Shown in pieces: positions 16,677 to 23,491 of a stretch of 34,298 nucleotides of DNA. The DNA comes from Bacteroidia bacterium. GTDB lineage: Bacteria > Bacteroidota > Bacteroidia > Chitinophagales > UBA2359. The stretch's first letter is position 1. Every line of letters starts with the position of its first letter. The stretch lies in contig JAUHXA010000073.1 in NCBI GenBank assembly GCA_030427245.1, positions 1-34,298 of the forward strand, written 5' to 3'. The notes under the pieces were generated by a model that was not told the DNA's origin, did no database searches, and was given only the letters and a program-made list of their open reading frames with translations. The position numbers and the translations under genes are program-made.

Positions 16677-16756
16677 CCTCTTTTTGTATGATAAAATTAG
16701 TGTTTTTTCTTCAAAAAACAAAAAATCTTTGCTTCTCCATTTTAGCGCCTCTGATT

Positions 16757-17377
16757 TCAATGCAAGGCCTCTTTTATTTCCATTTTTCGCTTCCACTCAA
16801 AATAACCCATTACGGCAATGACCGTATAAATCCCAAACAACACACTCGATAGATGCCAGCCTTTGTAGTACAATAAACCCACATAAATCGGGTCGGCTAT
16901 TATCCACACCAGCCAGTTTTCCAATTTTTTGCGGGCGGTCATCCAAGTAGCAGTGAGGCTGAGGGCAGTCGTCAGCGCATCCCAAAATGCGACATCTGTA
17001 TCGGTAAAGCTGCTCAGTAAAAAATACAAAACAAGCGTTGAAAGTAGGGTAGTAGGAATCAATGTAGCCCATAGTCTGGAAGAAGTAGTGGTGATTTTCA
17101 AAGTATTTTCTGGCTTGTTTTTATTGCCGTACACCCACTGCCACCAACCGTAGATTGTCAATCCAAAATAAACGACCTGCAAACCTACATCAGAGTACAT
17201 TTGGGCATTGAAGGCAATTATAAAAAACAAACATACATTCACCAAGCCAAACAACCAACACCACACATTTTCTTTGGCAGCCAAGGTGACATAGAGAATA
17301 CCACTAATCAATGCACCCCAATCAATCCATGAATAAGAAAGAAGGGTGTTGTATGCTTGTTGAAGATAGTCAGTCAT
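16757..17377 (-). CDS. pnuC: nicotinamide riboside/nicotinamide mononucleoside transporter PnuC
   Basis: 206 residues with about seven hydrophobic segments. Recognisable PnuC features are NVWCWLFGLVN (the W-xx-G-x-x-N segment), QVVYFGLTIYGWWQW, LTATWMTARKKLENWLVWI, and IIADPIYVGLLYYKGWHLSSVLFGIY. PnuC imports nicotinamide riboside by facilitated diffusion for NAD salvage, and kinase trapping by NadR or NRK occurs elsewhere. The gene starts 18 bp after the beta-barrel gene at 17396, so the two form an operon, and the barrel could be its outer-membrane entry route (inference). No known riboswitch was recognised upstream. Confidence 0.92.
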   Translation of the reverse strand: MTDYLQQAYNTLLSYSWIDWGALISGILYVTLAAKENVWCWLFGLVNVCLFFIIAFNAQMYSDVGLQVVYFGLTIYGWWQWVYGNKNKPENTLKITTTSSRLWATLIPTTLLSTLVLYFLLSSFTDTDVAFWDALTTALSLTATWMTARKKLENWLVWIIADPIYVGLLYYKGWHLSSVLFGIYTVIAVMGYFEWKRKMEIKEALH

Positions 17378-17395
17378 ATTCTCAAATGCATTTAA

Positions 17396-18079
17396 TCAAT
17401 ATCCATTGTCCATTACCCGTTTGACTCCAACCATTCCGCCTATTGTCCAATTGCCATCGTATTGAAGATAAGGTTTCGTGATTATTGCCCAACCATCTGT
17501 GAGTGTCAACTCTGCACCAACACTTGCCATCCACGTTACATCAAACCATTTCATCTTCACAAGATGATTGTGGTCTTCATAAGGCCCTTCAATGACGGAT
17601 TGTGTTTGATAATCGTTTTGCCAATACTCACCTTCCCATTTTGTATGAGCAAATATATTGTAAACAAAGCCCAATTCTGCAAAAAACTGTAAAGAACTGT
17701 ATTTGTGCGTAGCAAAATAGTATTTCAGACTTACAGGCACATTCACTTCGCTATTGACTTCATCATACCAATAATAGGATTTCGTTAGTAAGTTTGTTCC
17801 AATTTCCCCTTCCATTGAATTGAATACTCCACAATCTACGCAGCTATGCTTACCAAAACTATTTGCATATTGAAAGCCCAAGTACCAAACCAAACTATTC
17901 CCTATGCACTTGTCCATCCCAATATTTAGTGTGTAAGCATTTATATAGTTGGATTGATTGAAGTAGGGGATATGGCGGTTTTCAATAGAAGCTGTCATGG
18001 AAACGCCACTACTTTGGGCGAAGATTGAATGGAAGGAAAGAAAAGCGAAAAAACATAAAAAGCAAGTAAGAGATTTCAT
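17396..18079 (-). CDS. putative outer-membrane beta-barrel protein, first gene of pnuC operon
   Basis: 227 residues from the ATG at 18079; a frame two codons longer starts with TTG and is less likely. The signal peptide MKSLTCFLCFFAFLSFHSIFAQ ends in AQ. The mature chain alternates polar and hydrophobic residues with many Tyr and Trp (WYLGFQYANSFG, YYFATHKYSSLQFFAELGFVYNIF, WAIITKPYLQYDGNW), a typical outer-membrane barrel pattern. A Cys pair (CVDCG) sits in a probable loop. I do not recognise a named family. Being directly upstream of pnuC, it is a candidate outer-membrane channel or sensor for pyridine nucleosides. Confidence 0.65.
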   Translation of the reverse strand: MKSLTCFLCFFAFLSFHSIFAQSSGVSMTASIENRHIPYFNQSNYINAYTLNIGMDKCIGNSLVWYLGFQYANSFGKHSCVDCGVFNSMEGEIGTNLLTKSYYWYDEVNSEVNVPVSLKYYFATHKYSSLQFFAELGFVYNIFAHTKWEGEYWQNDYQTQSVIEGPYEDHNHLVKMKWFDVTWMASVGAELTLTDGWAIITKPYLQYDGNWTIGGMVGVKRVMDNGY

Positions 18080-18172
18080 AAGCAAGGATTTTTGTATGCT
18101 TTATTTAACGTTTGTTTAGCTGCATTAGTTGTTTCTGCATAAAACAATTATGAATTACAATTCACTTTATCC

Positions 18173-18180
18173 TATTTTTG
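18173..18180 (+). promoter_or_regulatory. candidate -7 element of histidine kinase gene
   Basis: TATTTTTG is an exact TAnnTTTG match 44 bp upstream of the ATG at 18225. No TTTG box is seen at the usual distance. Confidence 0.4.
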
Positions 18181-18224
18181 TAAAAAAGGAGATGTACTTC
18201 AAAAATACTTAACCATCACAAGAA

Positions 18225-19391
18225 ATGTCAAATATTTATCGACTTCAACAACAAAATCAGGCTCTGACCATCCTCAATACCATTGCCCAAAACCTCAATA
18301 AAGAAGTACACCTCGAAAAAGCACTCAATTCTGCCTTGCAGCAAATCACCCAACTTTTGCAGCTCAAAACAGCGTGGATTTGGCTCTTCAATGCCGACAC
18401 AAAAATGGCATACATTGCAGCCGCTATCAATCTCCCTCCTGTTTTTGAAGAAAAACCCGAACTGCTCACTGGTTGGTGTTGGTGCATCGAAAAGTATTTG
18501 ACGGGAACGGGTAAAGAATTGAAAACGGCTTACAACATCAGCGAAATTACTTGTTCTCGCCTCGAAAACTTACGGAAAGGTACAGACGGTTTGCGCTACC
18601 ATGCGAGCGTTCCATTGATTACTCACGAACAGCAGAAATTGGGGATTTTGAATGTGGTCAGTGAAAACTCACAAGAGTTAGCTCCACAAACTTTGGAGCT
18701 TTTGCATACGATTGGAGATATGTTGAGCATTGCGATAGAACGGGCAAAACTATTTGAAAATAGCCGTCAGTTGGGCATCATGCAAGAGCGCAACCGTTTG
18801 GCGAGAGAAATTCACGATACCATTGCACAGGGTTTGACCGCCCTATCATTGAAGTTAGAAACCATTGATGCTTATCTGGAGATAGATGCCCATAATCCCA
18901 AAATACCTGAATTGGTGCGCCAAAGTTTGGAGTTGACCAAATCAAATCTTGAAGAAGCTCGCCGTTCTGTTTTAGATCTTCGAGCGACCCCGCTGCAAGA
19001 TGCAACGCTTTTGGAGGCATTGGAAAACCTTGTTGAAGAGACTATAAACAGCCACAAAATAAAAGTTGTTTTTCAGCCTTTAGGCACCTACCAAAAATTG
19101 CCGCTTCGCACCGAAATGGCTTTGTACCGTATTGCTCAAGAAGCTGTTCAGAATGTGGCCAAACACGCTGCTGCCAAGCGTTTAATTCTACAATTGAAGT
19201 ATCAAATGGATTCGGTGGTTTTGAAGATTGAAGATGATGGAGTTGGTTTTGACGTTGCCTCTAATTTGATTTCCTCACAAGGTTTTGGTTTGTTGGGTAT
19301 TAGCGAACGGGTGAAACTACTGAAGGGAAAAATGGAATTGAAGAGTGAGTTGGGGGTTGGGACGGTTTTGAAAGTTGAAATTGCTGAATAG
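18225..19391 (+). CDS. GAF-domain sensor histidine kinase, NarL/DegS type
   Basis: 388 residues with no membrane span, so probably cytosolic. A GAF domain covers about residues 15-170 (LNTIAQNLNKEVHLEKALNS, through GILNVVSENSQEL). The HisKA_3 dimerisation helix follows with the H-box ERNRLAREIHDTIAQGL (phospho-acceptor His197, next to Asp). The HATPase_c domain has the N-box YRIAQEAVQNVAKHA and G-boxes EDDGVGFD and GFGLLGISERV, so all kinase boxes are present. Its partner should be a LuxR-type response regulator, but none is adjacent; the next gene is a DNA methylase. The GAF ligand is unknown. Two cysteines, in WCWCIEKYL and ITCSRL, lie in the GAF domain and could bind a cofactor (inference). 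Confidence 0.9.
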   Translation: MSNIYRLQQQNQALTILNTIAQNLNKEVHLEKALNSALQQITQLLQLKTAWIWLFNADTKMAYIAAAINLPPVFEEKPELLTGWCWCIEKYLTGTGKELKTAYNISEITCSRLENLRKGTDGLRYHASVPLITHEQQKLGILNVVSENSQELAPQTLELLHTIGDMLSIAIERAKLFENSRQLGIMQERNRLAREIHDTIAQGLTALSLKLETIDAYLEIDAHNPKIPELVRQSLELTKSNLEEARRSVLDLRATPLQDATLLEALENLVEETINSHKIKVVFQPLGTYQKLPLRTEMALYRIAQEAVQNVAKHAAAKRLILQLKYQMDSVVLKIEDDGVGFDVASNLISSQGFGLLGISERVKLLKGKMELKSELGVGTVLKVEIAE

Positions 19392-19469
19392 ATAAGTCTT
19401 TTCCCTATGACCACTAAATTTTCAAACAAGCTTCATTCATCGAGATGGAAAATTTTTGTGGCAGAATAA

Positions 19470-19498
19470 GTTAGCAAAAAAACAGTATTTTTGCTAAC
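19470..19498. promoter_or_regulatory. 11-bp perfect inverted repeat overlapping the dam-like gene promoter
   Basis: GTTAGCAAAAA (19470-19480) and TTTTTGCTAAC (19488-19498) are perfect complements around a 7-nt spacer. The exact -7 match TATTTTTG (19486-19493) overlaps the right arm, and the methylase ATG lies 13 bp downstream. The position fits an operator, with an alternative role as a hairpin after the kinase gene. Confidence 0.55.
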
Positions 19499-19511
19499 AC
19501 AATTAGATGAA

Positions 19512-20366
19512 ATGCAAACGAAAATATTGAAAACAGAAAATAAATCCATCGCCCCTTTTGTGAAATGGGTGGGAGGTAAGAGACAACTTATCACCCATAT
19601 TGCCAAGTTGATGCCTAAGAAATTTACACACTACTACGAACCCTTTGTGGGTGGAGGAGCTGTATTGTTTGGTTTGCAGCCAAAGAAAGCAGTAATCAAT
19701 GATGTAAATTCAGAATTGATTAATGTTTATTCAACGATTAAAAACAACCTTGAAGAATTGATACTCGACCTTCAAACCCATAAAAATGAAGCAGATTATT
19801 TTTATGAAATACGTGCAAGGGACAGAGTGAAAAATTATGCAGAATTATCGAACATCCAAAGAGCTTCAAGAGTTATCTACTTAAACAAAACTTGCTTCAA
19901 CGGGCTGTATAGAGTGAACAGTAAAGGTAAATTCAATACTCCTTTTGGGAAATACAAAAATCCCAATATCGTAAATGAAGTCGTATTAAGAGCAGTTAGC
20001 AGCTATTTGAACTCCAATGACATTACGCTATTAAGTCAAGATTTTAACACTATTTTTACAGACATCCCAGTAGAAACTTTTGTGTATTTTGACCCTCCTT
20101 ATGATCCTGTTTCTAAAAGTTCAAATTTTACAAGTTATAATCAAAAAGGATTTAAGGAAACAGATCAAATAAGGCTCCGGAACTTGTGCAATGAACTTAA
20201 TGAACAAGGGGTCAAATTTTTACTATCTAATTCTGCAACTCCTTTCATTGAAGATTTGTATCAAGACTATAATATACATTATGTCGAAGCCAAACGGGCC
20301 ATAAATTCTAATGGACAAAAAAGAGGGGCAGTAAAGGAAGTCTTGATTAGAAATTATACTGATTAG
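19512..20366 (+). CDS. Dam-family (DpnM-like) N6-adenine DNA methyltransferase
   Basis: 284 residues from ATG 19512; a TTG seven codons earlier lies inside the palindrome and is less likely. Motif X (FVKWVGGKRQL) and motif I (YYEPFVGGGAVLFGL) bind AdoMet. The segment YLNKTCFNGLYRVNSKGKFN is typical of the Dam/DpnM branch, and motif IV is FDPPYDPVSKSSNF with DPPY at 194-197. By family the likely target is GATC, but specificity cannot be read from sequence alone. No restriction endonuclease or MutH-like gene is adjacent, so this is an orphan (solitary) methylase or the remnant of a restriction-modification pair. Codon use is slightly more AT-rich than in its neighbours. Confidence 0.92.
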   Translation: MQTKILKTENKSIAPFVKWVGGKRQLITHIAKLMPKKFTHYYEPFVGGGAVLFGLQPKKAVINDVNSELINVYSTIKNNLEELILDLQTHKNEADYFYEIRARDRVKNYAELSNIQRASRVIYLNKTCFNGLYRVNSKGKFNTPFGKYKNPNIVNEVVLRAVSSYLNSNDITLLSQDFNTIFTDIPVETFVYFDPPYDPVSKSSNFTSYNQKGFKETDQIRLRNLCNELNEQGVKFLLSNSATPFIEDLYQDYNIHYVEAKRAINSNGQKRGAVKEVLIRNYTD

Positions 20367-20435
20367 TGTAAATAAAGTACGCATATCAATCTGTACCTTT
20401 ACTCTTCAAAATCAAAAAAGAAACAAACCAAAACC

Positions 20436-20888
20436 ATGTCAAAAGCACAAATTACCATCCGAAAAGGGTCCATTTTAGAAGCCACAACTGTTACACATCA
20501 AATTCCTGAATTTGGAAAAGCTTATATGACTGCCGAATATGTGAAGCGACTAGAGAATGTGCCACATTTGATACTCATTGCAGAGATAGAGGGGGTAGTC
20601 GTTGGATTCAAAGTAGGGTATGAACGAGAGCAAGATGATTCTTTCTATAGTTGGATGGGGGGAGTTTTGCCAGCGTATCGACGAAAAGGAGTAGCGACTT
20701 TATTGGCGGCTCGTTTTGAACAATGGGCATTATTGAAGGGTTATAAGTCTGTTCGTTTCAAAACCCGCAATGAATTCACAGGAATGTTGGTTTTTAGCCT
20801 CAATGGAGGTTTTAAGATTGTGGATTTTGATCCAAGGAATTCACTGGATCAGCATCGGATTATTTTGGAGAAGCGACTAAATGGCTAA
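20436..20888 (+). CDS. GNAT-family N-acetyltransferase
   Basis: 150 residues. The GNAT fold is visible: beta strands LILIAEIEGVVVGFKVGYE, then the acetyl-CoA loop VLPAYRRKGVATLLAARFEQWA (Q/RxxGxG/A type, RRKGVA) and C-terminal strands FSLNGGFKIVDF. The substrate is unknown; the ending resembles small-molecule or amino-terminal acetyltransferases. The gene stands alone between the methylase and the ABC exporter, with a weak TACCTTTA box at 20394-20401. Confidence 0.85.
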   Translation: MSKAQITIRKGSILEATTVTHQIPEFGKAYMTAEYVKRLENVPHLILIAEIEGVVVGFKVGYEREQDDSFYSWMGGVLPAYRRKGVATLLAARFEQWALLKGYKSVRFKTRNEFTGMLVFSLNGGFKIVDFDPRNSLDQHRIILEKRLNG

Positions 20889-21086
20889 ATGGTCAGACTG
20901 TTGAATGGTTTGATTGCCGAACTGTTGTATTGTTTAGATGAGGATGAAACGTCCATGATTATTTCATTCATGGTAAGTTCCATCTGACCTTCAAAAAGAA
21001 AAAATAAACCGATGAAAAAGAACAATGCTGCAATGTAACAATACCACTATAAAACAATATAACCATAAAGCAATACAACAATAAAA
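20881..21086. repeat. 16-bp-period repeat array in the leader of the ABC exporter
   Basis: Units ATAAAACAATATAACC (21049-21064) and ATAAAGCAATACAACA (21065-21080) run straight into ATAAAA-ATG, the ABC start. A partial unit precedes at 21035-21048. At about 20881-20940 the opposite strand reads as decayed 16-bp units (TAAACAATACAACA, then CAATCAAACC and TTCAACAG steps). This is the same inverse-then-direct layout as 10610-10724. The middle part (20941-21030) has no other feature. Confidence 0.65.
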
Positions 21087-22877
21087 ATGAAAAACCTTTT
21101 ACACCTTAATAAATACCTCTTTAAATATCGTTGGCGATTGCTATTGGGCGTTTTGTTTGTGACCCTCTCCAATGTATTTGGCGTTTTGCCTCCACAGGTA
21201 ATTCGTCATGCTTTCAATTTGGTAAAAGAAAACATCGAATATTATCACTTATACAGCGGTTTTGAATTGCAGTCTTCGTTTTATGGAGTCTTCAGCAGTG
21301 CAGTGATATTCTTTGGATTGGCGGTTGTTGCTTTGGCGGTAATGAAAGGTATTTTTATGTTTTTCATGCGGCAGACGATGATTGTGGTGTCAAGGCTAAT
21401 AGAGTACGATTTCCGCAACGAGATTTACGAACACTACCAAAAACTGACCACGGCATTCTACAAACGTCATCGAACAGGGGATATGATGTCTCGTATTACG
21501 GAAGACGTGTCGAGAGTGCGAATGTATTTAGGACCAGCTTTGATGTACAGTGTGAATTTAACGGTTTTGATAGTGATTGTGGTCTCAACAATGTTGCAGG
21601 TGAATGTGGAATTGACTTTGTATGCATTGATCCCTTTGCCGATTTTGTCGGTGTCGATTTATTATGTGAACAACATTATCAATCGCCGGAGTGAAGAAAT
21701 TCAACGACAATTATCAAGTCTGACAAGTATTGCACAAGAATCTTATTCGGGTATTCGAGTATTGAAGGCCTATACACAAGAAAAAGCCACAGATACTTTT
21801 TTTGACAAAGAAAGCGAACGCTACAAAGAAAAATCATTGAAGTTGGCAACAGTGCAGGCGTTGTTTTTTCCGTTGATGATGGTATTGATTGGGGCGAGCG
21901 TAATTATTACAATTTACGTTGGAGGACAGCAAGTCATAAATGGGTATTTGACTTCTGGGAATATCGCAGAATTTGTGATTTACATCAATATGTTGACTTG
22001 GCCCGTTACTTCAATTGGTTGGGTGGCTTCAATTATTCAAAGAGCAGAAGCTTCACAAGAGCGCATTAATGAGTTTTTGAAGACTGAGCCAGAAATTGCT
22101 TCTCCAAACCATGATGCTTTGACACTGAAAGGGAAGGTAGCGATGGACAAAGTGAGTTTTACTTACCCCGATACAGGCATTGAAGCCCTCAAAGAAGTGT
22201 CTTTTGAGTTGAGGCCTGGTGAAAAAATGGCTTTGATTGGTCGAACGGGTTCGGGCAAAAGCACGATTGCAGAATTGTTGGTACGAAAATACGATGCAAC
22301 GAAAGGACAAATATTAATGGATGATGTGGATATACGAGATTTGAATTTGAGTGCTTTACGGGCGCAAATCGGTTATGTGCCGCAAGACGTATTTTTGTTT
22401 TCAGATACGATTCGAGACAACATTGCCTTTGGAAAAGAAGAGGCTACAATGGAGGAAGTTCGACAAGCAGTGCATCAAGCAGTGATTTTGAAGGAAATTG
22501 ACGACTTGCCCGAAAAATTTTTAACAATGGTTGGAGAAAGGGGAGTTACGCTTTCGGGCGGTCAAAAACAGCGAATTTCGTTGGCAAGGGCCATCATTAA
22601 GAACCCACAATTGTTGATTTTTGACGACTGTTTGTCTGCGGTAGATGCGAATACAGAACATGTTATTATCAGTAATTTGAATGATTATTTATCTGACAAG
22701 ACGGCTATTATCATTACACACCGCATTTTCTCCTTGATGAGCTTCGACAAGATTGTGGTATTGGATCAGGGATGCATTGTAGAAGTCGGAACACATGAAA
22801 GTTTGATGTCGGCAAGGGGCTATTATTTCGATTTATATGAGAAACAAAGGTTGGAAGATAAAAAAATGGCTTTATAA
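21087..22877 (+). CDS. ABC exporter (TM-NBD half-transporter, multidrug/lipid type) with degenerate Walker B
   Basis: 596 residues: six membrane spans (about 15-310), then an NBD. Motifs are Walker A IGRTGSGKST, Q-loop YVPQDVFLFSDT, signature LSGGQKQR, and H-loop IITHRIFS. Walker B reads LLIFDDCLSAVD, so the catalytic Glu position holds Asp514. This feature marks the degenerate subunit of heterodimeric exporters (the MdlA, TM287 and BmrC type). A partner with the normal Glu is expected but not adjacent; the PCAT at 8422 is not a likely mate because of its protease domain. The substrate is unknown; drugs, lipids or metabolites are typical. The repeat array forms its 5' leader. Confidence 0.92.
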   Translation: MKNLLHLNKYLFKYRWRLLLGVLFVTLSNVFGVLPPQVIRHAFNLVKENIEYYHLYSGFELQSSFYGVFSSAVIFFGLAVVALAVMKGIFMFFMRQTMIVVSRLIEYDFRNEIYEHYQKLTTAFYKRHRTGDMMSRITEDVSRVRMYLGPALMYSVNLTVLIVIVVSTMLQVNVELTLYALIPLPILSVSIYYVNNIINRRSEEIQRQLSSLTSIAQESYSGIRVLKAYTQEKATDTFFDKESERYKEKSLKLATVQALFFPLMMVLIGASVIITIYVGGQQVINGYLTSGNIAEFVIYINMLTWPVTSIGWVASIIQRAEASQERINEFLKTEPEIASPNHDALTLKGKVAMDKVSFTYPDTGIEALKEVSFELRPGEKMALIGRTGSGKSTIAELLVRKYDATKGQILMDDVDIRDLNLSALRAQIGYVPQDVFLFSDTIRDNIAFGKEEATMEEVRQAVHQAVILKEIDDLPEKFLTMVGERGVTLSGGQKQRISLARAIIKNPQLLIFDDCLSAVDANTEHVIISNLNDYLSDKTAIIITHRIFSLMSFDKIVVLDQGCIVEVGTHESLMSARGYYFDLYEKQRLEDKKMAL

Positions 22878-22879
22878 CA

Positions 22880-22944
22880 TTTTTTTTTATGAAATAATCA
22901 TATAGTTTTGTATTAGTTTAAGAAAACGTCTATTAGATGTTTTC
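22880..22944 (+). promoter_or_regulatory. promoter and 5' leader hairpin of the PUR-alpha (DUF3276) gene
   Basis: TAGTTTTG (22903-22910) matches TAnnTTTG, with TTTT at 22880-22883 in the -33 position. A 10-bp stem with one G-U pair (22922-22931 with 22935-22944, 3-nt loop ATT) follows and would fold inside the transcript, ending about 17 bp before the first usable start codon. Confidence 0.55.
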
Positions 22945-22961
22945 ATTTATTTAATTAAAAT

Positions 22962-23396
22962 GTGTTGAAAGTGGAGAACAGATTCAATCGAGATGGAGTA
23001 TTTTCCAAAAAAATTCGTGCAGGAAGAAGACGAACCTATTTTTTTGATGTTCGTACTACGAGGTCTAATGACTATTACATTACCATCACAGAAAGTAAAA
23101 AACGCTATGATGATGATGGGTATGAACGTCATAAATTGCATCTCTACAAAGAGGATTTTCATAAATTTATTGAAGGGTTGCAAGACACAATAGATCATGT
23201 GAAAACAGAGTTGCTGCCTGAGTATGATTTTGATGAATACAGCCGCAACTATGACGATTATCATGAAGGAGGAGGAAACGACCAACAGTACAGTAATACA
23301 AAAGAGCATGTGGAAGCAGAAGAGGAAGAGGAGAGTGCTGAGGAAGTTGATGTGGAAGAAGAGGAGGTAGATGATGACGATTTGAAGTGGGATTAG
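22962..23396 (+). CDS. PUR-alpha-like single-strand nucleic-acid binding protein (DUF3276)
   Basis: 144 residues from GTG 22962, or 141 from GTG 22971 giving MENRFNRDGV. No in-frame ATG lies upstream, and the ATG at 22960 is out of frame and stops at once, so a non-ATG start is used. The domain FSKKIRAGRRRTYFFDVRTTRSNDYYITITESKKR, split over residues 15-50, then HKLHLYKEDFHKFIEGL, is the Bacteroidota/Spirochaete PUR-alpha domain that binds single-stranded DNA/RNA. The last third is an acidic tail (EEEEE-, DDDD-rich). The role is likely RNA-binding regulation or replication-associated. The leader hairpin and odd start hint at translational or auto-control (inference). Confidence 0.88.
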   Translation: MLKVENRFNRDGVFSKKIRAGRRRTYFFDVRTTRSNDYYITITESKKRYDDDGYERHKLHLYKEDFHKFIEGLQDTIDHVKTELLPEYDFDEYSRNYDDYHEGGGNDQQYSNTKEHVEAEEEEESAEEVDVEEEEVDDDDLKWD

Positions 23397-23444
23397 TACA
23401 ATAAAAACTCACTGAGAACATAACGTTTCTCAACCCAATAAAGG

Positions 23445-23480
23445 ACTCCATTGACTTTGGTTAATGGGGTTTTTTATTTA
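23445..23480 (+). terminator. terminator of the DUF3276 gene
   Basis: ACTCCATT (23445-23452) pairs with AATGGGGT (23463-23470), one G-U, followed by a T-rich run. It ends transcription just before the convergent E1 gene (stop at 23492). Confidence 0.75.
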
Positions 23481-23491
23481 TTGTCCCTTCC

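Noticed and set aside
19491-19511. TTG start for the Dam-type methylase
   Set aside because: Lies inside the palindrome and -7 element; ATG 19512 gives the normal N-terminus.
23167-23451. 94-codon minus-strand frame rich in Leu/Pro/His
   Set aside because: Antisense product of the acidic tail of the PUR-alpha gene.
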